64,000 nt of DNA from Bacilli bacterium (GTDB taxonomy: Bacteria > Bacillota_I > Bacilli_A > RF39 > UBA660). The stretch spans positions 248,001 to 312,000 of the forward strand of contig JAFQSD010000001.1 of NCBI GenBank assembly GCA_017409785.1, read 5' to 3'. A program made the translations under genes and the position numbers. The notes under the pieces are model-generated. The model was not told where the DNA came from and ran no database searches. It saw only the letters and a list, made by a program, of their open reading frames with translations. Below, in pieces: positions 7,952 through 15,661 of this stretch. How positions within the stretch are numbered: position 1 is the first letter of the stretch; each line of letters opens with the position of its first letter.

Positions 7952-10585
7952 ATGAAATATGTGTACTTATTCAGCGAAGGAAACGCTGGAATGAGAAACT
8001 TACTTGGAGGTAAAGGTGCTAACTTAGCAGAAATGACAAACATTGGTCTACCTGTACCACAAGGATTTACAATTACTACAGAAGCATGTACTCAATACTA
8101 CGAAGATGGAAGAGAAATTAATGAAGAAATCCAATCTCAAATCAACGAGTACATCACTAAAATGGAAGAAATCACTGGTAAAAAATTTGGTGATAAAGAA
8201 AATCCATTATTAGTATCAGTTAGATCAGGGGCTCGCGCAAGTATGCCTGGTATGATGGATACAATTCTTAACTTAGGGTTAAATGAAGAAGTTGTAGAAA
8301 CATTAGCTGAAAAATCAGGTAATCCAAGATGGGCTTATGACTGCTACAGAAGATTTATTCAAATGTATTCTGACGTAGTTATGGAAGTTGGAAAGAAATA
8401 CTTCGAAGAGCTTATTGATAAGATGAAGGAAGAAAAAGGAGTAACTTTAGACGTTGAATTAACTGCTGAAGACTTAAAAGATTTAGCTAATCAATTCAAG
8501 GCTGAATATAAAGCAAAAATTGGAAAAGATTTCCCAAGTGATCCAAAAGAACAATTAATGGGAGCTGTTAAAGCTGTATTCCGTTCATGGGATAACCCAA
8601 GAGCTCACGTATACAGAAGAGATAACGATATTCCATATTCTTGGGGAACTGCTGTAAACGTACAATCAATGGCATTCGGTAACATGGGAGAAGACTGTGG
8701 AACAGGTGTTGCGTTCACTCGTGATCCAGCAACTGGAGAAAAAGGTCTATTTGGAGAATTCTTAACAAATGCACAAGGTGAAGACGTTGTTGCAGGTGTT
8801 CGTACTCCAATGCATATTAATGAAATGGCTGACAAATTCCCAGAAGCATTTGAACAATTCCAAGAAGTATGTAAGACATTAGAAAATCATTATAGAGATA
8901 TGCAAGATATGGAATTTACTGTTGAACATGGTAAACTTTATATGTTACAAACTAGAAATGGTAAGAGAACTGCACAAGCTGCATTAAAAATTGCTTGTGA
9001 CTTAGTAGATGAAGGAATGCGTACAGAAGAAGAAGCTGTATTAATGATCGACCCAAGAAACTTAGATACATTATTACACCCACAATTCGATGTTACTGCA
9101 TTAAAGAAAGCTACACCTGCAGGAAAAGGTTTAGGAGCATCTCCTGGAGCTGCTTGTGGTAAGGTAGTATTCACTGCTGAAGATGCTGCTATCCAAGGTA
9201 TCGGAGGAAAAGGTGAAAAAGTTGTATTAGTTAGACTTGAAACTTCACCAGAAGATATCACTGGTATGAAAGCTGCACAAGGTATCTTAACAGTTCGTGG
9301 TGGTATGACATCTCACGCTGCAGTTGTTGCTCGTGGTATGGGAACTTGCTGCGTTTCTGGATGCGGTGAAATCGTAATGAACGAAGAAAAGAAAGAATTC
9401 ACATTAGCTGGAAAAACATATCATGAAGGAGATATTATCTCAATCGATGGTACAACAGGTAACATTTATGATGGAGCAATCCCAACTGTAGATGCTACAA
9501 TCGCTGGTGAATTTGGACGTGTTATGGAATGGGCTGACAAATACAGAACATTAGGTGTTAGAACAAATGCTGATACTCCAAAAGATACTGCAAAAGCTAT
9601 TGAATTAGGAGCTGAAGGAATTGGTCTTTGTCGTACAGAACACATGTTCTTCGATGAAGAAAGAATCTTCAACTTAAGAAAAATGATCCTATCTGAAACA
9701 GTAGAAGATAGAGAAAAATACTTAAACTTATTAATCCCTTATCAAAAAGGTGATTTCAAAGAAATGTATAAAGAATTAAAAGGTCGTCCAATGACAGTAC
9801 GTTATATCGACCCACCACTACATGAATTCATTCCAAAAACAGAAGCTGAAATGAAACAATTAGCTGATGCTATGGGATTCACTGTAGAAAAAGTTCAAGC
9901 AGTATGTAATGATTTACATGAATTCAACCCAATGATGGGACACAGAGGTTGTCGTTTAGCAGTTACTTATCCAGAAATCGCTAGAATGCAAACTCGTGCT
10001 TTAATCGAAGCTGCAATTGAAGTATCAGAAGAAGAAGGATTCGAAATTGTTCCTGAAATCATGATCCCACTTGTAGGTGAAGTTAAAGAATTAAAATTCG
10101 TTAAAGACGTAGTTGTTGAAACAGCAGAATTAGTAAAAGCTGAAAAGAATTCTAATATTGAATACCATATTGGTACAATGATCGAAATTCCAAGAGCTGC
10201 ATTAACTGCTGATAAGATTGCTGAAGAAGCTGAATTCTTCTCATTCGGAACAAACGATTTAACTCAAATGACTTTCGGATTCTCAAGAGATGATGCTGGT
10301 AAATTCTTAAATTCATACTATGAAAATAAAATTTACGAACAAGATCCATTCGCTAAATTAGACCAAACTGGTGTTGGACAATTAGTAGAAATGGCTGCTG
10401 AAAAAGGTAAAGCTACAAGACCTAATATCAAATTAGGAATCTGTGGTGAACACGGTGGAGATCCAGCAAGTGTTGAATTCTGTCATAAAGCAGGATTAAC
10501 ATATGTATCATGTTCTCCATTCAGAGTACCTATCGCTAGATTAGCTGCTGCACAAGCTGCAATCAACGCAAAAAACAATAAATAA
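7952..10585 (+). CDS. ppdK: Pyruvate, phosphate dikinase
   Basis: Interconverts pyruvate, ATP and phosphate with PEP, AMP and pyrophosphate in central carbon metabolism; in anaerobes it often runs glycolytically with PPi. At 877 residues it is full length. The N-terminal ATP-binding part begins YLFSEGNAGMRNLLGGKGANLAEM. The phosphohistidine domain carries GGMTSHAAVVARG, with the swivelling His near residue 455. The C-terminal PEP/pyruvate barrel has GLCRTEHMFF and the catalytic cysteine in YVSCSPFRVPIARLA. GGAGGATC precedes the start. Its 3' end overlaps one copy of a 16-bp repeat that bounds the downstream island, yet the protein keeps a normal C-terminus. Confidence 0.97.
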   Translation: MKYVYLFSEGNAGMRNLLGGKGANLAEMTNIGLPVPQGFTITTEACTQYYEDGREINEEIQSQINEYITKMEEITGKKFGDKENPLLVSVRSGARASMPGMMDTILNLGLNEEVVETLAEKSGNPRWAYDCYRRFIQMYSDVVMEVGKKYFEELIDKMKEEKGVTLDVELTAEDLKDLANQFKAEYKAKIGKDFPSDPKEQLMGAVKAVFRSWDNPRAHVYRRDNDIPYSWGTAVNVQSMAFGNMGEDCGTGVAFTRDPATGEKGLFGEFLTNAQGEDVVAGVRTPMHINEMADKFPEAFEQFQEVCKTLENHYRDMQDMEFTVEHGKLYMLQTRNGKRTAQAALKIACDLVDEGMRTEEEAVLMIDPRNLDTLLHPQFDVTALKKATPAGKGLGASPGAACGKVVFTAEDAAIQGIGGKGEKVVLVRLETSPEDITGMKAAQGILTVRGGMTSHAAVVARGMGTCCVSGCGEIVMNEEKKEFTLAGKTYHEGDIISIDGTTGNIYDGAIPTVDATIAGEFGRVMEWADKYRTLGVRTNADTPKDTAKAIELGAEGIGLCRTEHMFFDEERIFNLRKMILSETVEDREKYLNLLIPYQKGDFKEMYKELKGRPMTVRYIDPPLHEFIPKTEAEMKQLADAMGFTVEKVQAVCNDLHEFNPMMGHRGCRLAVTYPEIARMQTRALIEAAIEVSEEEGFEIVPEIMIPLVGEVKELKFVKDVVVETAELVKAEKNSNIEYHIGTMIEIPRAALTADKIAEEAEFFSFGTNDLTQMTFGFSRDDAGKFLNSYYENKIYEQDPFAKLDQTGVGQLVEMAAEKGKATRPNIKLGICGEHGGDPASVEFCHKAGLTYVSCSPFRVPIARLAAAQAAINAKNNK
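10552..10567 (+). repeat. Direct repeat, left copy, inside the 3' end of ppdK
   Basis: The 16-base sequence ACAAGCTGCAATCAAC is identical to 14746-14761. Here it encodes the AQAAIN end of PpdK. Both copies are followed by a related stop-codon region and CTAGA hairpin terminator, as expected of an integration target with the 3' end duplicated. Confidence 0.75.
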
Positions 10586-10592
10586 TAAAATG

Positions 10593-10619
10593 AAAAGGCT
10601 AGAAAAATCTAGTCTTTTT
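10593..10619 (+). terminator. Terminator of ppdK (CTAGA hairpin)
   Basis: AAAAGGCTAGA / TCTAGTCTTTT stem with an AAAA loop and T-run. Near-identical hairpins recur at 14777, 17621, 22377, 23573 and 24401. Confidence 0.85.
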
Positions 10620-10697
10620 AATTTTAAATAAAAAATTGTATGTCTTTGTTTTAGTATAAATTAAAAAATGCTATAACAATTAATTAGAGGTGAGGTT

Positions 10698-11402
10698 ATG
10701 GGTGTAACAATAAAATTTGATACAAAGAAACTAGAAAAGGATTTGAATAAAATTATACAAAAGAAAAATAAAGAAATTGTATTAAAACAAGAAGTAGAAT
10801 CTAGAAGTGGTACTACGAAGATATTAAATGACACAGAGAAAGAATTACTAAAAATAATACTAAGTAAAGTAGATAGCGGATACACATGTGCAATTACACA
10901 TAATGATTTACCAGAATATATAAGTGCACAACTTGGTGATATGTTATTAATTCTTAAATACTCAAAGTATATTGCAAGATTTGACCAATATCTTGACGGT
11001 TGTCATATCACACTTACCCCCGAAGGGATTAATTATTTTGAGAAGGAAGATGAATATATGAAAAGTAATAATGCACCTAACATCAACATCGAAACATTAT
11101 ATGCAAATGGAAGTAACATAAATTTTGGCAATGTATACGACTCAAATTTTAATATTGATAATTCATGTAATGAAATAGAAAAATTGATTGAAGAAAAAGG
11201 AAAAGATGATAAAGAAGAACTTCAACAAATACTTCGTGAAGTTAAAGATTATGTTGAAAATGTTGTAACTTTGAAAACAATTTCTAAAAATACAGGTTTA
11301 TTTACAAGAATAGGAAATCATGTTCAAAAACATCAATGGTTTTACCAAAGTATTATTTCTATGTTGGGAACAGCTATAATTAATACTATGGGTGGAAAGT
11401 AG
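10698..11402 (+). CDS. Unknown island protein with winged-helix-like domain
   Basis: A 234-residue protein I do not recognise. Residues 1-50 are charged and helical. Residues about 50-120 look like a winged-helix fold (LNDTEKELLKIIL ... HITLTPEGINYFEKE, a frequent wing-to-helix ending). An Asn-rich strand segment follows (NINIETLYANGSNINFGNVY), then a charged coiled-coil helix (about 155-195) and a hydrophobic C-terminal helix. Regulatory-domain plus Asn-rich linker plus hydrophobic tail architectures occur among bacterial defence proteins, but that link is only suggestive. GAGGTGAGG lies before the ATG. It is 23 bases upstream of the next unknown gene, so the two probably form an operon. Confidence 0.55.
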   Translation: MGVTIKFDTKKLEKDLNKIIQKKNKEIVLKQEVESRSGTTKILNDTEKELLKIILSKVDSGYTCAITHNDLPEYISAQLGDMLLILKYSKYIARFDQYLDGCHITLTPEGINYFEKEDEYMKSNNAPNINIETLYANGSNINFGNVYDSNFNIDNSCNEIEKLIEEKGKDDKEELQQILREVKDYVENVVTLKTISKNTGLFTRIGNHVQKHQWFYQSIISMLGTAIINTMGGK

Positions 11403-11425
11403 CAATTTAATTATAGGAATAATTT

Positions 11426-12190
11426 ATGAAAGAACTTAATAATTTTTTTGAAGCAAAAATAATTGATTTAGAACTACATAATAAAACTATAGGAAATGAA
11501 TCATTCAATAAACTAACACAAAAGATAAATAAGTCAGAATATGTAAAGTTAATTAATCAAGCGTATTGGTTAAGTTTCACTTTGTATAAGATATCAATTA
11601 CATCATACATTGAACATTTAAATGAAGAAAATAATTTTCTTTACAATCAATCAATATTAGTATTTTATCCATTTAGTACATTAGCAAGTGAGATATGTAA
11701 CATTTTAAAAAATGAATACATTTATACTTCATTATTGTCAGTACTAGCAAGACAGATTATAGAACAAATATGTCTAACTAAAGAAGTTCAAAATGAAAAA
11801 ATTAAAAACTTAGAAATTGTTAAAGCACTAATAGAGTGTCATAACATTCATGTGGGTTCTGCATCTTTAAATATGGATGATTTAAATAAAGAAAATGAAG
11901 GGTTATTAAAAGTATTTAAAACAAAAAGAAAATATGGGAATTTAGCGAAAAAATACGATTATAGTTTTTTATACAAATTTTATTCAGGAGATATTCATCA
12001 TATATCGACTATAGAAAAAATAATACCACAATATTTTTCTAAATCTGATGATTATAACAAGGCATACTTAAAAACATATATAGGATTATTGCGAAATACA
12101 TTATTATTTGTTAATTCATTCTGCAATAAATTATCAAATGATGACTTAAAAAAATTAGATGATTATGATTTTGTTATTGTTAACTGTTAA
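11426..12190 (+). CDS. Unknown helical island protein, DUF5677-like
   Basis: A 254-residue, almost all-helical protein with no signal peptide or clear membrane span. The stretch SLLSVLARQIIEQICLTKEV resembles the helix with a conserved Arg and Glu seen in DUF5677-type and related HEPN-like proteins. I cannot confirm the family by eye. The second half contains Tyr- and His-rich helices (FYSGDIHHISTIEKI). It follows the winged-helix protein closely and lies just upstream of the CptIN toxin-antitoxin locus. A role in the same defence island is an inference from position. Confidence 0.5.
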   Translation: MKELNNFFEAKIIDLELHNKTIGNESFNKLTQKINKSEYVKLINQAYWLSFTLYKISITSYIEHLNEENNFLYNQSILVFYPFSTLASEICNILKNEYIYTSLLSVLARQIIEQICLTKEVQNEKIKNLEIVKALIECHNIHVGSASLNMDDLNKENEGLLKVFKTKRKYGNLAKKYDYSFLYKFYSGDIHHISTIEKIIPQYFSKSDDYNKAYLKTYIGLLRNTLLFVNSFCNKLSNDDLKKLDDYDFVIVNC

Positions 12191-12347
12191 AGCATTTAAA
12201 ATAATATAAAATAATGTTAATTATTATATCAAACAAAAAGTATGACAACGTTGGTTTCAATCAATAATGAAATGAAAGACAAGAATAGTTTAGTCCTTTG
12301 TGTATATAAAAAAAAAGATAATCATATAATATAAATGTGTACTATAA

Positions 12348-12376
12348 TTGACATTTTCATTAAAATATAGTATATT
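12348..12376 (+). promoter_or_regulatory. Strong promoter of the CptI antitoxin RNA
   Basis: TTGACA at 12348-12353, a 17-base spacer and TATATT at 12371-12376 give a near-consensus sigma-A promoter. Transcription would start near 12383 and run straight into the 49-base repeats, as expected for a type III antitoxin, which must be made in excess of the toxin. Confidence 0.8.
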
Positions 12377-12382
12377 TATATT

Positions 12383-12507
12383 GCACTGAAAAGTGTGAAA
12401 ATGTTTTTCGCTTCTGGATGGTGCGAGTAATAAATGATTCCAGGCGACAATGTTTTTCGCTTCCAGGTGGTGCGACTAATAAATGATCCTGGTTGAAAAT
12501 GTAGAAT
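12383..12507 (+). ncRNA. cptI: CptI-type antitoxin RNA (tandem 49-nt repeats)
   Basis: RNA antitoxin of a type III toxin-antitoxin system. Two full repeats of 49 bases lie at 12400-12448 and 12449-12497, and the start of a third (AATGTAGAA) follows at 12498. Each repeat has the conserved AATGTTTTTCGCTT start and TGGTGCGA(G/C)TAATAAATGAT core. Flanking the core are five-base arms, CTGGA/TCCAG in the first copy and CCAGG/CCTGG in the second. Three of the five pairs differ between copies, and every difference is compensated, so the stem is supported by covariation. In known systems the toxin itself cuts the precursor into single repeats that then bind and inhibit it. The exact 5' end is inferred from the promoter. 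Confidence 0.8.
12400..12497 (+). repeat. Two tandem 49-bp repeats of the antitoxin
   Basis: The period is exactly 49 bases. Unit 1 is 12400-12448 and unit 2 is 12449-12497; they differ mainly in the paired arms and at the 3' end. Confidence 0.9.
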
Positions 12508-12538
12508 AACTTCATCGTATTGATGGAGTTTTCTTTTG
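12508..12538 (+). terminator. Attenuating terminator between antitoxin and toxin
   Basis: AACTTCATC pairs with GATGGAGTT (one G-U) around a GTATT loop, followed by TTCTTTTGTTTT. In type III systems a leaky terminator at this position sets the excess of antitoxin RNA over toxin mRNA. Confidence 0.8.
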
Positions 12539-12571
12539 TTTTGTGATATATTACATTTGGAGATGATGAAC

Positions 12572-13042
12572 ATGGAAATAAAGACAGGTTATTTATATCA
12601 TATTAAAGATGAATATTTCAATGTTGTTAATGATGATAGTCTAATGCAAAATCATGAAAAAGGTAAAAAAAGACCAACATACTTTACTATTAAAGATAAA
12701 GATATATTATGGTTTATACCTATAAGTTCCAAAATAGATAAATATCAAAAGATAATTGATAAGAAAGTAGAACGATACGGTGTATGTAATACTATAATTA
12801 TTAGAAAAATAGCAGATAACGATGCAGCTATACTTCTTCAAAATGCATTCCCTACATTAGAAAAATATATCGATCATGTACACACAGTAGATGGAGTTCC
12901 ATTAAGTGTTCCAACGGATTTACAAAACGAAATAAAAAGATTATTCAAAAATATGATTGGATTAAAGAAAAGAGGAACCAATTTATTCTTTACAGACATA
13001 GATACGTTAAAGCAAAAAATGCTAGATGAAATATCTAGTTAA
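12572..13042 (+). CDS. cptN: Type III toxin, CptN family endoribonuclease
   Basis: Toxin of a ToxIN/CptIN-type system: a sequence-specific endoribonuclease that stops growth, often as phage defence, unless bound by its RNA antitoxin. The 156-residue protein starts EIKTGYLYHIKDEYF, then KKRPTYFTIKDKDILWFIPISSKIDKYQK, which carries the Ser-Ser-Lys (52-54) expected at the active site of this superfamily. IDHVHTVDGVPLSVPTD and the C-terminal helices also fit CptN. I chose the ATG at 12572, which has TTTGGAG 9 bases upstream; longer forms would start inside the terminator. The tandem RNA repeats and terminator upstream confirm the assignment. Confidence 0.88.
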   Translation: MEIKTGYLYHIKDEYFNVVNDDSLMQNHEKGKKRPTYFTIKDKDILWFIPISSKIDKYQKIIDKKVERYGVCNTIIIRKIADNDAAILLQNAFPTLEKYIDHVHTVDGVPLSVPTDLQNEIKRLFKNMIGLKKRGTNLFFTDIDTLKQKMLDEISS

Positions 13043-13070
13043 ACAAATCTATAATAAGATTTGTTTTTTT
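13041..13070 (+). terminator. Terminator of the CptIN locus
   Basis: ACAAATCT / AGATTTGT stem with loop ATAATA, then T7. Confidence 0.85.
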
Positions 13071-13183
13071 ATTTGGATAAAGCGTTCATTTAGTTAATAA
13101 TATATATAAATAAAATACAAACTCAACGATAAGTTTGGTGTCTTTTTATATATATTCATATATAATTAAAGTGGAGGTGGATT

Positions 13184-14080
13184 ATGAATTGTGATAAGAT
13201 GGGTAAATTTATTGCAACTTCAAGAAAGAAAAAAGGTTTAACTCAAATTGAATTAGCAGATAAATTAAACATTACAGATAGAGCAGTAAGTAAATGGGAA
13301 CGAGGAAAAGGTTGTCCTGATATATCTTTACTTGAAGATTTATCAAAAATATTAGATGTATCTATTATTGAATTGTTAAAAGGTGAAAAAATGAAAAAAA
13401 ATAAAAGTTTAGAAAAAGAAGAATTGTTATATTCCATGAATTATGCTAAAGAAAGTACAAAAATGAAAATGTATAAGACAATAAGTAATGTTATTGTTAC
13501 TTTAATTACTGTGATTATTTTAACTATAGTATTTAATAATTTGAAAATTAGTGTTTTTTTTAATCATCATTATTATCCTAATGTTATGTTTATTGATGAT
13601 GCTGGTGCTGGTACAGTTGAACAATTATTTTCTAATATAGAAAAGAAAATTGAATTAATAAAAAAAGACACTATTAATTATTCAAACGATGAATTAAATC
13701 AAATAATTACAATTATAGAAAAAGATTTAGACGAAGAACAAAAATTTTACAACAAAGACTATTATACTTTTAATGATATTAAAAAAATTGTATATAGAAA
13801 ATCAAATGGTGTTAACGATATAATGAAAATAACAGGTTATAGTATGAGTTATAAAACAATTGCATTGAATAATGATATTTGGTCTTATGTTAATAGTTTA
13901 AATTGTTATGAAAGAGAACTTCAATATTTTGTTAATAATTGTTATAAATATAATTACTATTATGATTATAAAAAAGATGAATCGATAGGAAATCAAACAG
14001 CTCAATATTTTTATGATAAATATTATATTTATTCTATGGTTTTAGATGAATTAATAAAGGTTGGTGAAGTTGATGAATAG
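13184..14080 (+). CDS. XRE-family regulator with membrane anchor
   Basis: A 298-residue protein. Residues about 7-62 are a Cro/CI-type helix-turn-helix (FIATSRKKKGLTQIELADKL, then ITDRAVSKWERGKGCPD), a very clear XRE domain. A linker leads to one membrane span near residues 97-117, and the remaining 180 residues, rich in Asn, Tyr and Lys, are probably extracellular. HTH-plus-membrane proteins of this type may sense conditions outside the cell. GGAGGTGG precedes the ATG. It overlaps the next gene by 8 bases, so the two are coupled. Its extreme AT content and placement in the island suggest acquisition. Confidence 0.8.
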   Translation: MNCDKMGKFIATSRKKKGLTQIELADKLNITDRAVSKWERGKGCPDISLLEDLSKILDVSIIELLKGEKMKKNKSLEKEELLYSMNYAKESTKMKMYKTISNVIVTLITVIILTIVFNNLKISVFFNHHYYPNVMFIDDAGAGTVEQLFSNIEKKIELIKKDTINYSNDELNQIITIIEKDLDEEQKFYNKDYYTFNDIKKIVYRKSNGVNDIMKITGYSMSYKTIALNNDIWSYVNSLNCYERELQYFVNNCYKYNYYYDYKKDESIGNQTAQYFYDKYYIYSMVLDELIKVGEVDE

Positions 14081-14663
14081 AAATATTGTAAAGTTATTTT
14101 TTGTTGTTATAGCTGTTTTACTTTCTTTTTTTACATTTTTATCTACAAGATATGAATATTCTACAATGAGTGGTATAAGTGTTTTATTGTCATTATTTTT
14201 TGCAATACCTATTATTATGCATAGTAAAATGAATATAATAAAAAACAAAAAACTTAAATTGATATATATAATAATTATGTATGTTTTGTATTTTGTTTCT
14301 TTTTTAATAGTTTTATCTTTAGCATTAGATATGGTTATTAATCAAACAAATATATTTTTGAAATTTGATAATCTTAAAGAAAAATTTTCAAATTTATTAT
14401 TTATGACTACATCTTGGTTAATACTATTTTATAGTTTTACTGGATTTGAAGAAAAAGAATCCAAAACAAACTTTGTTTTAAATATAATAGTTATGGTAGT
14501 GATAATTTTAGTTCATCTAAATTATTTTATAAATCCTAATTTACAAACTATAATAAGTGAAACAACAATTGGAGAAAAAGCACTATATATAACACAAAAC
14601 TATATTTATTTTGGTATAATGTATACTTTATTATTAATAAATAAATTGGTAAACCTAACATAA
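14073..14663 (+). CDS. Multi-spanning membrane protein paired with the XRE regulator
   Basis: A 196-residue protein with five or six hydrophobic segments (around residues 8-25, 33-50, 60-85, 108-125, 135-155, 170-190). I do not recognise the family. The ATG at 14073 has GGTGAAG a few bases upstream and overlaps the end of the regulator gene, so the two proteins are probably co-expressed and may act together at the membrane. Base composition is extremely AT-rich, like the regulator. No terminator of its own is evident before the ppdK-like remnant at 14744. Confidence 0.65.
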   Translation: MNRNIVKLFFVVIAVLLSFFTFLSTRYEYSTMSGISVLLSLFFAIPIIMHSKMNIIKNKKLKLIYIIIMYVLYFVSFLIVLSLALDMVINQTNIFLKFDNLKEKFSNLLFMTTSWLILFYSFTGFEEKESKTNFVLNIIVMVVIILVHLNYFINPNLQTIISETTIGEKALYITQNYIYFGIMYTLLLINKLVNLT

Positions 14664-14743
14664 AACAAAATAATAAAAAAAGATAAAGTAAAAATATATA
14701 AGTAAAAATTAATTTCTTCAATTGACCCTTAAAACAGCGTGTA

Positions 14744-14770
14744 TTACAAGCTGCAATCAACAATAAGTAA
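14744..14770 (+). pseudogene. Remnant of a ppdK 3' end (LQAAINNK-stop)
   Basis: These bases read, in frame, Leu-Gln-Ala-Ala-Ile-Asn-Asn-Lys-stop, matching the last residues of PpdK (AQAAINAKNNK) with a three-codon deletion. They are followed by a terminator nearly identical to that of ppdK. This is best explained as the displaced original 3' end of ppdK after island insertion. Confidence 0.65.
14746..14761 (+). repeat. Direct repeat, right copy, right end of the island
   Basis: Identical over 16 bases to 10552-10567 within ppdK. Confidence 0.75.
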
Positions 14771-14776
14771 TAAATC

Positions 14777-14804
14777 AAAAGACTAGAGAAATCTAGTCTT
14801 TTTA
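14777..14804 (+). terminator. CTAGA-type terminator right of the island
   Basis: AAAAGACTAGA / TCTAGTCTTTT with a GAAA loop; near copy of the ppdK terminator. Confidence 0.8.
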
Positions 14805-14854
14805 TGTGCTATAATATAACTGACTAATAAATAGTAAGTTTATAGGAGAAATAT

Positions 14855-15598
14855 ATGAAAAAATTAAATTCAAATCATTTAAAATTAATAGCAATTGTTG
14901 CTATGACAATAGATCATATCGCAGACCTTTTATATCCAGGAATGCCAAATAGTATAATTCCTAATATATGTCATATTATAGGTAGACTTACTGCACCAAT
15001 AATGTTTTTCTTTATTTGTGAAGGTTTTTATTATACAAAAGATTTAAAAAAATATATTAAAAGATTATTTATATTCGCAATAATTTCACACTTTGCATAT
15101 TGTTTTGCCTTTGGCATTAATTATATCCCTTTTTCTACTGGAAATATATTTAACCAAACGAGTATTATGTGGTCACTTGCTTGGTCAGTAGTAGCACTAT
15201 ATATTGTATACGGAAATAATAAATTTAAAGAATGGCAAAAATGGCTTCTAGTAATATTATTAAATGTTATTACATTTCCAGCAGATTGGAGTAGTATTGG
15301 CTTAATGATAATTCTATCAATGTATGAACATAGAGGAAACTTAAATAAACAAATTATTAATATGATGTTTTGGACAATTATATATGCTTTAGTTTCATTC
15401 TTATTTGTTAGTAAAACGTACGGAATAATACAATTATTTGTAATAATAGTATATCCATTATTGAAATTATATAATGGTAAAAAAGGAAAAGCTAACTGGA
15501 TGAAATGGTTCTTTTATTTATATTATCCATTACATTTATTTCTAATTGGTATCATAAGATTATTAATGTATGGAAACATACCTCTATTATTTAATTAA
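14855..15598 (+). CDS. TraX family membrane protein
   Basis: A 247-residue polytopic membrane protein of the TraX family. The N-terminal hallmark is clear: LKLIAIVAMTIDHIADLLYPG, then IGRLTAPIMFFFICEGFYYTKD. About seven hydrophobic segments follow, and the C-terminus carries YYPLHLFLIGIIRLLMYG, the typical YxxHL ending. TraX of F acetylates pilin, but chromosomal relatives in Gram-positives have no assigned substrate, so I make no specific functional claim. TAGGAG lies before the ATG. It has its own terminator, shared with the convergent sortase gene. Confidence 0.85.
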   Translation: MKKLNSNHLKLIAIVAMTIDHIADLLYPGMPNSIIPNICHIIGRLTAPIMFFFICEGFYYTKDLKKYIKRLFIFAIISHFAYCFAFGINYIPFSTGNIFNQTSIMWSLAWSVVALYIVYGNNKFKEWQKWLLVILLNVITFPADWSSIGLMIILSMYEHRGNLNKQIINMMFWTIIYALVSFLFVSKTYGIIQLFVIIVYPLLKLYNGKKGKANWMKWFFYLYYPLHLFLIGIIRLLMYGNIPLLFN

Positions 15599-15628
15599 AC
15601 AAATTACAATTTAATAAATACAAATAAA

Positions 15629-15661
15629 AACAAGATAATTAATTTTATCTTGTTTCTTTTT
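15629..15661. terminator. Bidirectional terminator between traX-like gene and sortase
   Basis: AACAAGATAA / TTATCTTGTT stem with A-rich left and T-rich right flanks, so it can work on both strands. It overlaps the stop of the sortase gene. Confidence 0.75.

Larger units (their letters stand above)
10568..14761. mobile_element. Accessory island inserted at the 3' end of ppdK (about 4.2 kb)
   Basis: The segment between the two 16-bp repeats holds only accessory genes: two unknown proteins, a type III toxin-antitoxin system, an XRE regulator and a membrane protein. It is more AT-rich than its surroundings. On the right the repeat is part of a short remnant that still encodes LQAAINNK-stop, a second version of the PpdK C-terminus, followed by a near copy of the ppdK terminator. 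No integrase or transposase gene is present, so the element is either non-autonomous, decayed or brought in by homologous exchange. The boundaries are inferred from the repeat alone. Confidence 0.6.

Noticed and set aside
12400..12497. Short CRISPR array
   Set aside because: The two 49-base units touch each other without spacers and are followed by a terminator and a CptN toxin, as in type III antitoxins.
10568..14761. Transposon or prophage
   Set aside because: No transposase, integrase, terminal inverted repeats or phage structural genes are visible; only the flanking direct repeat supports mobility.
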